DNA of 64,000 nucleotides from Hahella sp018986435 (GTDB lineage: Bacteria > Pseudomonadota > Gammaproteobacteria > Pseudomonadales > Oleiphilaceae): positions 1,488,001 through 1,552,000 of the forward strand of contig NZ_CP192738.1 in assembly GCF_050749805.1 (NCBI RefSeq), written 5' to 3'. This document shows positions 8,851 to 17,747 of this stretch, one piece after another. A program made the translations under genes and the position numbers. The notes below the pieces were generated by a model, which saw only the letters and a list, made by a program, of their open reading frames with translations, was not told the DNA's origin and searched no databases. Numbering within the stretch: position 1 is the stretch's first letter; every line of letters begins with the position of its first letter.

Positions 8851-9681
8851 GTGCTAAAACAAAGAATAATCACTGCGTTGATTCTCCTGCCTTTATTTCT
8901 GGCGGGAGTGGCGCTGACCGATGTGTTTGGTTTTTCTCTTTTTATTGGGGCGATTGTTACCTTGGCGGCGTGGGAGTGGGCGCAGATTTGCGGTCTCACG
9001 TCTCAAACTTCCCGAGTGAGTTACGCAGCCATGACGGCGGTTGTATTGCTGGCCTGTTCTCATTTGCCCGCCATGTTGATTCTCTCCATTGCGTTGATTT
9101 GGTGGATAGGCGCATTGGCGATAGTTCTAACATACCCTGCATCTAAAGCTTTCTGGACGCCATCTATGACCCGGGCTGTCGCCGGGTTATTAATCCTGGC
9201 CCCGGCTTGGAAGGCGCTGGTGGCGATTCGCGGCGGGGTGTTTGTGCTTGAGCCTGGCTTCGACACAAAGTGGATAATCCTCTATATCTTTCTCATCGTT
9301 TGGTTTGCCGATGTTGGCGCTTACTTTGCTGGTAAGACTTTCGGTAAGAACAAGCTTGCCCCTCATGTCAGTCCTGGAAAATCATGGGAAGGCGCAGTGG
9401 GTGGGATGCTGGCTGTTTCGGTTTTGCCTTTCGCAATGAACTCGTTTTTGACTCTTACCTTACCTCAGCTTGTTGTGCTTTGGATGATGACCCTGTCAGC
9501 TGCAATTTTTTCCGTTGTGGGCGACTTGATAGAAAGTCTTGGTAAGCGCTTTGTTGGCCTGAAAGACAGCAGTCAAATTCTTCCAGGACATGGCGGTATT
9601 TTTGATCGCATTGACAGTGTTACGGCTGCGGCTCCTGTATTCCTAGTGCTAGCCATGTTTTCAGGCTGGATGCAGGGGTAG
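8851..9681 (+). CDS. cdsA: Phosphatidate cytidylyltransferase
   Basis: 276 aa, start GTG two bases after the uppS stop. It is a polytopic inner-membrane enzyme making CDP-diacylglycerol from phosphatidate and CTP, the branch point of phospholipid synthesis. The family signature is clear near the C-terminus: SLGKRFVGLKDSSQILPGHGGIFDRIDS. Several hydrophobic helices fill the N-terminal 200 residues. The GTG start has no strong ribosome site, so translation may depend on uppS. Confidence 0.96.
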   Translation: MLKQRIITALILLPLFLAGVALTDVFGFSLFIGAIVTLAAWEWAQICGLTSQTSRVSYAAMTAVVLLACSHLPAMLILSIALIWWIGALAIVLTYPASKAFWTPSMTRAVAGLLILAPAWKALVAIRGGVFVLEPGFDTKWIILYIFLIVWFADVGAYFAGKTFGKNKLAPHVSPGKSWEGAVGGMLAVSVLPFAMNSFLTLTLPQLVVLWMMTLSAAIFSVVGDLIESLGKRFVGLKDSSQILPGHGGIFDRIDSVTAAAPVFLVLAMFSGWMQG

Positions 9682-9685
9682 GTTT

Positions 9686-10897
9686 ATGAAGCGAGTTACT
9701 GTTTTAGGAGCTACGGGCTCTATTGGGCGCAGCACCCTGGATGTGATGGCCCGTCATTCCGATCGGTATGAGCTTTACGCCGCCACGGCTCACAGTAACC
9801 TGGACGAGCTCCTTTCTATCTGCATTAAACATCGGCCAAAATTCGCTATATTGGCGACTGATGCGGGCGCAGCGGATTTTAAGCAGCGCCTTCGTGACTC
9901 AGGCCTCTCTACTGAGGTTAGAGTGGGCGTTGAGGCTATGTGCGAGGCGTCGTCCGCTAAGGATGTTGATGTTGTCGTTGCCGCTATAGTCGGAGCGGCT
10001 GGATTGACTCCCACATTAGCGGCGGTGAACTCCGGAAAGCGTATACTGCTCGCCAACAAAGAGGCGCTGGTAATGACTGGCGGGCTGTTCATGGACGCTG
10101 TGAGAAAGCATGGCGCTGAACTCCTTCCTATTGATAGTGAGCATAATGCGATATACCAATGCCTGCCAGAGGCGGCGCAACGCTTAAACGATTCTGCATC
10201 ACTTGCTGCACATGGGGTTACTCGTGTCCTGTTGACTGCGTCCGGGGGCCCGTTTCGCCACTTTTCTCGTGAGCAATTACAGCAGGTAACGCCGGAGCAG
10301 GCGTGTAAGCACCCGAACTGGTCTATGGGGCGTAAAATTTCAGTTGATTCCGCGAGCTTGATGAACAAGGGGTTGGAGTTGATCGAAGCATGCTGGTTGT
10401 TCGATCTGGCTCCAGGCTCTGTTCAAGTGCATTTGCATCCTGAGTCGATAATCCACTCCATGGTTGAGTATGTGGATGGTTCTATTTTGGCTCAGATGGG
10501 CAACCCGGATATGCGTACGCCTATCGCCTATGGGTTGGCGTGGCCGGAACGGGTCGATGCAGGTGTTGAGCCGTTAGATCTGTTTTCTATTGGGAAGCTG
10601 CACTTCGAAAAGCCGGATAAGGCGCGTTTTCCCTGTTTGAGGCTGGCTGAAGAAGCCTTTGCACTTGGTGGAACTGCGCCGGCGGTAGTTAACGCTGCCA
10701 ACGAGGTGGCGGTAGATGCGTTTCTTCAAGGCGGCATCCGGTTCGTCGATATTCCCGTTGTTATTGAAAAGAGTTTGCTGAAAGGTTCTATTGTGCGAGC
10801 GGATTCTGTCGAAACTGTAATTGAAGCTGACAGAGTAGCCCGTCAATATGCCTCGAAAGCCATTAATGAGTTGGCTGGCGGAGTTGTCATTCCGTAA
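9686..10897 (+). CDS. dxr: 1-deoxy-D-xylulose 5-phosphate reductoisomerase
   Basis: 403 aa. Dxr catalyses the NADPH-dependent rearrangement to 2-C-methyl-erythritol 4-phosphate, the committed step of the non-mevalonate isoprenoid path. The Rossmann motif GATGSIGRSTLDV lies at residues 7-19. NKEALVMTGG and the metal-binding DSEHNAIYQCL follow, and the flexible-loop region SGGPFR and MGRKISVDSASLMNKGLE are intact. The start is four bases after cdsA. It supplies isoprenoid units to uppS two genes upstream. Confidence 0.98.
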   Translation: MKRVTVLGATGSIGRSTLDVMARHSDRYELYAATAHSNLDELLSICIKHRPKFAILATDAGAADFKQRLRDSGLSTEVRVGVEAMCEASSAKDVDVVVAAIVGAAGLTPTLAAVNSGKRILLANKEALVMTGGLFMDAVRKHGAELLPIDSEHNAIYQCLPEAAQRLNDSASLAAHGVTRVLLTASGGPFRHFSREQLQQVTPEQACKHPNWSMGRKISVDSASLMNKGLELIEACWLFDLAPGSVQVHLHPESIIHSMVEYVDGSILAQMGNPDMRTPIAYGLAWPERVDAGVEPLDLFSIGKLHFEKPDKARFPCLRLAEEAFALGGTAPAVVNAANEVAVDAFLQGGIRFVDIPVVIEKSLLKGSIVRADSVETVIEADRVARQYASKAINELAGGVVIP

Positions 10898-10939
10898 GTC
10901 TCACTAGAAGGTCGCTCAGATATATTTACAATAGAGAGC

Positions 10940-12292
10940 ATGGAATTTTTTCAAAAAGCCTTAGCGTTTATAGTTACATTGGGGGTGCTGGTCACCATCC
11001 ATGAATTCGGTCACTTTTGGGTGGCGCGGCGCTGTGGCGTCAAAATTTTGCGGTTCTCCGTTGGCTTTGGATCTCCTCTGCTGACATGGCGGGATAAGCA
11101 AGGCACTGAATTTGTGATTGCTGCCTTACCTTTGGGCGGCTATGTCAAAATGCTGGATGAGAGGGAAGGTGATGTCTCTGCTGAAGAAAGACATCTGACT
11201 TTCAATCAGCAGGCGGTGGGCAAGCGTATAGCCATCGCGGCGGCTGGGCCTGTGGCGAACTTTATATTCGCTGTCTTCGCCTACTGGTGTATGTTTGTGC
11301 TCGGTATCCAAACATTGGCTCCGGTCGTAGGAAGCGTATCTATCAATTCTCCTGCGCAGCAGGCAGGGATTGTCGCGGGCGCGGAGCTGACCAGCGTTGA
11401 TGGTTCTCCGGTATATAGCTGGGGCGACGTCAACATGCAGTTGGTCGGGCGTCTTGGTGATACTGGCGCTATTGAATTCGGTTATCGCCTCCCTGACGAA
11501 AGTCTCCCTCACGACGCGACTGTGCCGATTAATGATTGGCTTATCGGAAAAGTTGAGCCTAACCCTGTATTGGAACTGGGAATGAGGAGCTTCGTTCCTG
11601 ATGCGCCTGCGGTGGTTCACGGCGTGACTCAGGGCGGACGCGCTCAGCAAGGAGGGATGGAGCCTGGCGATAGAATTGTGGCGGTTGAAGGCCGCCCTGT
11701 CGGCAACTGGTCTGACTTTGTTCGTGAAATAAAAGCGTCTCCTGAAAAACAATTAACGTTGTCCCTGGAAAGAGCTGGTCGGTCGCTGGATATTAGCGTT
11801 CGCCCCGAGGCAAGGGAGCACAATGGTGAGACCTACGGCGTAATTGGGGCGGAGGCGAAAGCGACTGAATGGCCGCCTGGAATGCTGCGCGACGTGAAGT
11901 ATTCGCCATTTGTGGCGGTAGGCAAGGCGCTGGAAGAGACCTGGGATATGTCTCTACTGACGTTGACTGCGCTGAAAAAAATCGTAACCGGACGGATTTC
12001 GGTCGAAAATCTTGGCGGGCCTCTCACCATTGCTTCGGCTGCCGGAATCTCTGCTAAATCCGGTTTGGAGGCGTTTCTTGGCTTTCTTGCATATTTAAGT
12101 ATTAGTCTGGGTATCCTGAATTTGTTGCCAATACCGGTATTGGATGGCGGGCATTTATTGTATTATTTTGTCGAACTTATTCGGGGCAAACCCTTATCTG
12201 AAGAAAAACAACAGCTTGGGATAAAAGTCGGGATGGCCCTCATTGCTTTCGTAATGTTGTTAGCGTTCTATAACGACCTCTCCAAATTGTAG
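10940..12292 (+). CDS. rseP: RseP site-2 intramembrane zinc metalloprotease
   Basis: 450 aa, the usual length. RseP cleaves anti-sigma factor RseA within the membrane during the sigma-E envelope stress response. The zinc motif HEFGH occupies residues 21-25 in the first membrane helix. The third metal ligand is in PIPVLDGGHLLYY near the C-terminus. Two PDZ-like domains lie in the periplasmic region (residues about 115-310), with GIVAGAELTSVDGSPV and GMEPGDRIVAVEGRPV. It precedes bamA, the usual arrangement. Confidence 0.97.
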   Translation: MEFFQKALAFIVTLGVLVTIHEFGHFWVARRCGVKILRFSVGFGSPLLTWRDKQGTEFVIAALPLGGYVKMLDEREGDVSAEERHLTFNQQAVGKRIAIAAAGPVANFIFAVFAYWCMFVLGIQTLAPVVGSVSINSPAQQAGIVAGAELTSVDGSPVYSWGDVNMQLVGRLGDTGAIEFGYRLPDESLPHDATVPINDWLIGKVEPNPVLELGMRSFVPDAPAVVHGVTQGGRAQQGGMEPGDRIVAVEGRPVGNWSDFVREIKASPEKQLTLSLERAGRSLDISVRPEAREHNGETYGVIGAEAKATEWPPGMLRDVKYSPFVAVGKALEETWDMSLLTLTALKKIVTGRISVENLGGPLTIASAAGISAKSGLEAFLGFLAYLSISLGILNLLPIPVLDGGHLLYYFVELIRGKPLSEEKQQLGIKVGMALIAFVMLLAFYNDLSKL

Positions 12293-12336
12293 TAAATAAT
12301 GCTGAATCTTCGGCTCCCATCACGTGTGTTGATTAC

Positions 12337-14655
12337 ATGAGAGTATTGCTTTTTATCTTTGTTTGGCTCACGGCCGCTTTTTCTTACGCTGCAGATGATC
12401 AATTCGACATTTCCGATATTCGAGTGGATGGTTTGCAACGAGTGTCCGCTGGAAGCGTCTTTACCGCGTTCCCTGTCAATGTGGGAGAGAGCGTTGACTC
12501 AAAGAAGCTTGCGGACGCTACCCGCTCGCTTTTTAAGACGGGACTGTTTACCGATATCAAGCTGAGCCGGGAAGGCGATGTGCTGATCATCAATGTGACT
12601 GAGCGTCCATCGATTAGCAAGATTGAAGTTGAGGGAAATAAAAACCTACCCACCGAAGATTTAATGGAAGGCCTTAAGTCCGCCAAGCTTTCGGAAGGGG
12701 AGGTGTTTCAACGCTCGACGCTGGAGCGTATTGAGCTGGAAATTTTGCGCAGCTATGTCGCGCAGGGGCGCTACAATGCTTCTGTGAAAGCGGAAGTGGA
12801 GGAGTTGCCCCGTAACCGCGTGCAGTTGAATATCAAAATCAAGGAAGGTCCGGTTTCAGCCATCCAGCATATTAATTTTGTCGGTAATAACGCCTTTTCG
12901 GATGACGAGTTGCGCGATCTTATGCAGCTCAAGTTAACCGGGTTTTGGGCGTCAATTTTCAGCAGTGATAAGTACTCCAAGCAGAAATTGAATGGCGACT
13001 TGGAGCGTATTCGCTCACATTACCTGGATAATGGATACATCAAGTTCAGTATCGAATCTACGCAGGTCTCCGTTTCTCCAGATAAAGAGCAAGTGTTCAT
13101 CACGGTTAACGTGAATGAAGGGCCTCAGTACAAAATTCGCGACATTGCTTTAAAGGGCGACTTGAAAGTCGAAGAAGAAGAGTTACGCAAGCTGATTGTA
13201 GTGAAACCTGGCGATACATTCTCCCGTCAGCTCCTTACGGTAACATCGGACATCATTTCCAAACGTCTGGGGAACGATGGTTATACATTCGCGAGTGTGA
13301 ATGCTATTCCTGAACCGCACGACGATAATACCGCTTCGGTTACCTTTTATGTTGAACCGGGCCGTCGTACATATGTGCGCCGAGTCAACTTCAGCGGCAA
13401 CACTTCAACCAGCGATGAGGTGCTGCGTCAGGAAATGGTGCAGATGGAGTCTGCGGCAGCTTCGACAGACTTGATCGAAGCGTCCAAATCCAGACTGGAG
13501 CGTTTAGGGTTCTTCAAAACCGTTACTGTGGAAACGCCTCTGGTTCCTGGAACCAACGATCAGATAGATGTGAACTATTCTGTGGAAGAGCAGCCTACCG
13601 GCAGCCTTTCCGCAAGTTTGGGCTACTCGCAGGATGGCGGCGCGACTGTCGGCGCCAGTGTGGCGGAGAAGAACTTCCTGGGAACGGGCCGTCGGGTGTC
13701 ATTCGGGGTTAACAAAAGCAAGAGCGTTCAGAGCGCCAACTTCTCATACACCAACCCATATTATACCGTTGATGGGGTAAGCAGAGGCTTCAGTCTGTTT
13801 TACAAGGAAACAGACTATGACGATGATGACAATGATGTCGCCGCATATTTGAAAGACAGCATGGGCGGCTCCGTTAACTTCGGTTATCCAATTGATAGAT
13901 TCTCAAGGCTGACCTTTAGCTCAGGCTATACTCACACCCGTATTAAGCTGCCCAAGTACCCTGTTCAGGAAATCTCTGATTTCACTAATGAATTTGGCTC
14001 TAGCTACAGCTTCTTTGATTTGTCCGCCGGGTGGAGCCGCTCCACTCTAAACAAAGGCTTATTCCCAACGTCGGGTAACTCGCAGTCTTTCTCTGTGAAG
14101 GTCACGTTACCAGAGTTGAGTGACTACAATTTCTACAAGTTGAACTACAACAACACCCAATACTTCCCGTTGTCAGAAGACCAGGAGTGGGCGCTTAAGT
14201 TAAGAGCTGACTTGGGGTATGGCGATGGGTATGGCGACAATGATCGCTTGCCGTTTTTTGAGCATTACTATGCTGGCGGATTTGGATCTATACGCGGCTT
14301 CAAGGCCAATACGCTAGGACCAAAGAGTACGCCGCATCCTAGTAATCCGGACAGAGATCAGGATCCCTTTGGCGGTAATGTACAGGTTGAGTCCAGCCTT
14401 GAGTTGATAGTGCCTTTTATCTTTGTAAAAGACCGTTCTCAGATCCGTAGTGTAGTGTTTTTGGATGGCGGAAATGTGTTCGACACAGCTAGGGGATACG
14501 ATCCCTCCTTCGATGAGCTTCGTTTTTCTGCTGGCGTCGCGATGACGTGGGTAACACCTATCGGTCCTTTGTCCTTCAGTCTCGGAAGAGCCCTGAACGA
14601 CAAGGAAGGCGATAAAACCCAATTCTTCCAGTTCTTGCTGGGGCAAACGTTCTAA
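12337..14655 (+). CDS. bamA: Outer membrane protein assembly factor BamA
   Basis: 772 aa. The first ~18 residues are a signal peptide ending FSYA. Five POTRA domains follow (to about residue 420; SKIEVEGNKNLP and VRRVNFSGN are typical strands), then the 16-strand barrel with the Omp85 motif YYAGGFGSIRGF. It ends in QTF with the C-terminal aromatic expected of outer-membrane barrels. BamA is the central insertase of the BAM complex. A terminator-like hairpin follows, separating it from skp. Confidence 0.98.
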   Translation: MRVLLFIFVWLTAAFSYAADDQFDISDIRVDGLQRVSAGSVFTAFPVNVGESVDSKKLADATRSLFKTGLFTDIKLSREGDVLIINVTERPSISKIEVEGNKNLPTEDLMEGLKSAKLSEGEVFQRSTLERIELEILRSYVAQGRYNASVKAEVEELPRNRVQLNIKIKEGPVSAIQHINFVGNNAFSDDELRDLMQLKLTGFWASIFSSDKYSKQKLNGDLERIRSHYLDNGYIKFSIESTQVSVSPDKEQVFITVNVNEGPQYKIRDIALKGDLKVEEEELRKLIVVKPGDTFSRQLLTVTSDIISKRLGNDGYTFASVNAIPEPHDDNTASVTFYVEPGRRTYVRRVNFSGNTSTSDEVLRQEMVQMESAAASTDLIEASKSRLERLGFFKTVTVETPLVPGTNDQIDVNYSVEEQPTGSLSASLGYSQDGGATVGASVAEKNFLGTGRRVSFGVNKSKSVQSANFSYTNPYYTVDGVSRGFSLFYKETDYDDDDNDVAAYLKDSMGGSVNFGYPIDRFSRLTFSSGYTHTRIKLPKYPVQEISDFTNEFGSSYSFFDLSAGWSRSTLNKGLFPTSGNSQSFSVKVTLPELSDYNFYKLNYNNTQYFPLSEDQEWALKLRADLGYGDGYGDNDRLPFFEHYYAGGFGSIRGFKANTLGPKSTPHPSNPDRDQDPFGGNVQVESSLELIVPFIFVKDRSQIRSVVFLDGGNVFDTARGYDPSFDELRFSAGVAMTWVTPIGPLSFSLGRALNDKEGDKTQFFQFLLGQTF

Positions 14656-14670
14656 AGAACGAAATGATTT

Positions 14671-14706
14671 TCCTGGCGCGTCGCCTAGTACGCGCGCAGG
14701 ATTTTT
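14671..14706 (+). terminator. Terminator after bamA
   Basis: TCCTG..GCGCGT (14671-14681) pairs with ACGCGC..GCAGGA (about 14690-14701) with a small bulge, followed by TTTTT. It implies that skp-lpxD-fabZ-lpxAB has at least one promoter of its own in 14707-14847. Confidence 0.7.
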
Positions 14707-14762
14707 CTGGTCTTTGCGGCATATAACCGAGACAGTGAAGGCTTGGCGGTGTTAGCCAAGTT

Positions 14763-14787
14763 ACGCAGAACTCTATAAACTCTGCGT
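14763..14787. repeat. Inverted repeat in the skp upstream region
   Basis: ACGCAGA (14763-14769) and TCTGCGT (14781-14787) flank the AT-rich CTCTATAAAC. The arms surround a possible -10 sequence, so this could be an operator or a leader hairpin. I could not assign a promoter class with confidence. Confidence 0.45.
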
Positions 14788-14847
14788 CCTCACTGGTGGT
14801 TTCCAGTCAGCCGATAGAGATAAATGTTTAAGTTTAAGGAGCCCAAT

Positions 14848-15360
14848 ATGAAATTGATTCGAATTGCCGCTTTGGCGTTGGCGTTAGTAAGCACAGGATA
14901 CGCTGGAATGGTGAGTGCGGCTCAGAAAGTGGCGGTAGTTGACTTGCGTACGGCGTTGCTTTCTTCTCAAGCGGCCAAAAAGTTTGGCGAGAATCTTAAG
15001 AAAGATTTTGCTGACGAAGAAGCCAGATTAAGAGAAGTTGGCGAGCAGGCGCAGAAAATGCAGGAGCGCTTGAAAAAAGACTCCGCCATCATGAGTGAAA
15101 CTGAGCGCACTAAGCTTAATGCAGAGCTGGAAGAAAAAGCGCAGGAATTCAATTTTCTGAAAAACAAATATCAATCTGCGATCTCTAAGCGGGAAGAACT
15201 GTTTTTGCAGGAATCCAAGCCCAAGGTTGACGACGCGCTGAAGAAAATAGCGGAAAAAGAGAAAGTGGATGTCATCTTACCCAGCAAATTGGCGGTGTAC
15301 GCTAATCCTTCTCTGGATTTGACTGCAAAGTTGATCGAAGCGCTTAACAGCGCCAAATAA
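14848..15360 (+). CDS. skp: Periplasmic OmpH/Skp-family chaperone
   Basis: 170 aa from ATG 14848, with AAGGAG seven bases upstream. An upstream in-frame ATG (14824) would spoil the signal peptide. The first ~24 residues form a signal peptide ending MVSAA. The body is rich in charged heptad-like helices (residues ~45-125), the tentacle arms of the trimeric Skp chaperone that holds unfolded outer membrane proteins. QKVAVVDLRTALLSS and the C-terminal VILPSKLAVYANPSLDLT strands form the trimer body. The place between bamA and lpxD is standard. Confidence 0.95.
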   Translation: MKLIRIAALALALVSTGYAGMVSAAQKVAVVDLRTALLSSQAAKKFGENLKKDFADEEARLREVGEQAQKMQERLKKDSAIMSETERTKLNAELEEKAQEFNFLKNKYQSAISKREELFLQESKPKVDDALKKIAEKEKVDVILPSKLAVYANPSLDLTAKLIEALNSAK

Positions 15361-15379
15361 GTTTCAGAGGCTGGAGTTC

Positions 15380-16426
15380 ATGGGTAAGACAGACCTTTCA
15401 TATACGCTGGCGGATATCGCTTCTCGGATTGGCGCTGAGCTGCGGGGCGATGGCTCAGTAGAAGTGAAAGGGCTGGCGACGTTGCAAAAGGCTCAGGCTG
15501 GACAGATCAGTTTTTTGGCTAACAAGAACTATCTAAAGCATTTGAAAGATACTTGCGCATCCGCCGTCATCCTTCCATCCAGCCTCGCTGATCAGTGTTC
15601 GACCAATGTACTGATGATGGAAAACTCATACTTCGGGTATGCTCTTTGTAGTCAGTTGTTTGCCCCTCAATGGTCGAGTATGAGTGGCGTATCTACCTCC
15701 GCCGTTGTATCAGAAAGCGCCAAACTTGGCGACGGCGTGACCATTGGATCGAATGCAGTCGTTGAGGACGACGCGGAGATAGGCGATGGGGTGGTTGTTG
15801 GCCCCGGTTGTTATATCGGCGTGGGTTCTGTCGTTGGAGCGAATACTCAGCTACGTCCCAATGTTACTGTCTACCACGGCGTGAGTATTGGTGCGAGAGT
15901 GCTTATCCATAGCGGCGCTGTTATTGGCTCTGATGGCTTTGGTTTTGCTCCTAATAGGGGAGACTGGGCCAAAATCGCCCAGCTTGGTGGTGTTGTTATT
16001 GGCGACGATGTTGAAATAGGCGCCAATACAACGATCGACCGTGGCGCATTGGATGACACGGTCATCGAAACCGGGGCGAAGTTGGACAACCAGATACAAA
16101 TCGCCCACAACGTCAGAGTTGGCGCATATACTGTTATTGCGGCCTGTGTAGGCGTTTCGGGAAGCTCGTCGATAGGCAAGCATTGCATGATCGGTGGCGG
16201 CGTAGGCATTGCCGGCCATCTGGAAATAGCGGATCAGGTGCAAATTACGGGAATGACATTGGTGACTCATAATATTAAAGAGCCAGGAATTTATTCTTCT
16301 GGCACTGCGGTTGAGCCCAATGCTTCGTGGCGAAAAAATGTGGCCCGTTTCCGACAGTTGGATCAGTTGGCGCGTAGGGTCAGGGTGCTGGAACAGGGCG
16401 GCCGCCGAAAGTCCGATGCGGATTGA
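15380..16426 (+). CDS. lpxD: UDP-3-O-(3-hydroxyacyl)glucosamine N-acyltransferase
   Basis: 348 aa. LpxD adds the second acyl chain in lipid A synthesis, using acyl-ACP. The N-terminal uridine-binding domain (to ~100) is followed by many left-handed beta-helix hexapeptides, for example LGDGVTIGSNAVVEDD and the LDNQIQIAHNVRVG segment with the catalytic His. It ends with a short C-terminal helix (RFRQLDQLARRVRVLEQ). It is 19 bp downstream of skp and begins the lpxD-fabZ-lpxA-lpxB block. Confidence 0.97.
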   Translation: MGKTDLSYTLADIASRIGAELRGDGSVEVKGLATLQKAQAGQISFLANKNYLKHLKDTCASAVILPSSLADQCSTNVLMMENSYFGYALCSQLFAPQWSSMSGVSTSAVVSESAKLGDGVTIGSNAVVEDDAEIGDGVVVGPGCYIGVGSVVGANTQLRPNVTVYHGVSIGARVLIHSGAVIGSDGFGFAPNRGDWAKIAQLGGVVIGDDVEIGANTTIDRGALDDTVIETGAKLDNQIQIAHNVRVGAYTVIAACVGVSGSSSIGKHCMIGGGVGIAGHLEIADQVQITGMTLVTHNIKEPGIYSSGTAVEPNASWRKNVARFRQLDQLARRVRVLEQGGRRKSDAD

Positions 16427-16530
16427 AAGCGAACTGTAAAGGATCGAGAATCCGGGCCAACGGCTCTGTATAATCGATATTCATAAACTTATCCGGCATT
16501 GTGCAATCATGTTGTTGAGGCTTTCCAAAT

Positions 16531-16965
16531 ATGGAAATTAATGAAATTAAAGAATACTTACCTCACAGATACCCATTCCTGTTAGTGGACCGGGTGCTGG
16601 AGATTAAGCCGGGCGAGTTTATTGCTGGTGTGAAGAACATCACTTACAACGAACCGCAATTTACCGGTCACTTCCCTGATCACCCTATTATGCCTGGCGT
16701 GCTTATTATTGAGGCAATGGCTCAGGTGGCCGGAATTCTTGGGTTTGTCACCACAGGCAAAAAACCTGCGGATGGTTATACCTACTATTTGGCCGGGACG
16801 GATAAAGTGCGCTTTAAAAAGCCTGTCGTTCCAGGAGATCAATTGCGTCTAGAAGCGGAAATTGTGACTGACAAGCGCGGCATATGGAAATTCGCCTGCC
16901 GGGCGCTGGTTGATGGAAATGTCGTTTGCAGCGCGGAAATTTTAACTGCTGAGAGAAGGCTTTAA
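16531..16965 (+). CDS. fabZ: 3-hydroxyacyl-[ACP] dehydratase FabZ
   Basis: 144 aa, usual length. FabZ dehydrates 3-hydroxyacyl-ACP in fatty acid elongation. The hot-dog-fold active site is in [20 protein letters not shown], with catalytic His and Glu. [11 protein letters not shown] is the conserved N-terminal strand. The stop codon overlaps the lpxA start by one base, so expression of the two is coupled. This fits the shared substrate 3-hydroxyacyl-ACP. Confidence 0.98.
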
Positions 16966-17738
16966 TGTCCATTCACCCTCAGGCGATTGTTGAACAGGGA
17001 GCCAAAATCGCCGCTGATGCGGAGATTGGGCCATGGAGTTATATCGGAGCCGATGTTGAAATTGGCTCTGGGACAGTGGTCAATTCTCACGTAGTGATCA
17101 AAGGCCCCACAAAGATAGGAAAGAACAACCGTATCTTCCAATTCGCCAGCGTGGGAGAGGAATGTCAGGACAAAAAGTACAATGGCGAGCCTACCGTTTT
17201 AGAGATCGGCGACAATAACGTCATCCGTGAGAGCTGCACGATTCATCGAGGGACTGTTCAAGATCTCGGCGCTACTAAGATTGGCAGTAATAACCTTTTC
17301 ATGGCGTACGTTCATGTCGCTCATGACTGTGTGGTTGGAAATAACTGTATTCTGGCGAATATGACGACCCTCGCAGGGCATGTGTATATTGGCGATTGGG
17401 CGATTCTCGGCGGCGGAACCATGGTGCACCAGTTTTGCAAGATTGGTGAGCACAGCATGTGTGCTGGCGGCAGTATCGTTTTGAAGGATATCCCTGCTTA
17501 TATCATGGCGGGAGGACAATCCGCTAAGGCTCATGGTCTGAATGTCGAGGGATTGAAGCGTCGGGGCTTCTCCAGTGAGATAATCCTGGAGTTGCGCCGT
17601 GCTTATAAGACGCTGTACCGACAAGGATTAACGCTTGAGCAAGCAATAGAGAAGCTTAAAGCGCCAGCCGAGGAGTTTGCCGAAGTAGGCGTCTTCCTAC
17701 GCAGCGTACAATCCTCTGCCCGAGGCATCGTTAGATAG
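16965..17738 (+). CDS. lpxA: UDP-N-acetylglucosamine acyltransferase LpxA
   Basis: 257 aa. LpxA performs the first step of lipid A synthesis, transferring a 3-hydroxyacyl chain from ACP to UDP-GlcNAc. It has an N-terminal left-handed beta-helix of hexapeptides (AKIAADAEIGPWSYIGADVEIG). The catalytic His region is FMAYVHVAHDCVVGNNC. The C-terminal helical domain has NVEGLKRRGFS. The ATG overlaps the fabZ stop. Confidence 0.98.
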   Translation: MSIHPQAIVEQGAKIAADAEIGPWSYIGADVEIGSGTVVNSHVVIKGPTKIGKNNRIFQFASVGEECQDKKYNGEPTVLEIGDNNVIRESCTIHRGTVQDLGATKIGSNNLFMAYVHVAHDCVVGNNCILANMTTLAGHVYIGDWAILGGGTMVHQFCKIGEHSMCAGGSIVLKDIPAYIMAGGQSAKAHGLNVEGLKRRGFSSEIILELRRAYKTLYRQGLTLEQAIEKLKAPAEEFAEVGVFLRSVQSSARGIVR

Positions 17739-17747
17739 TCGCCTAAA

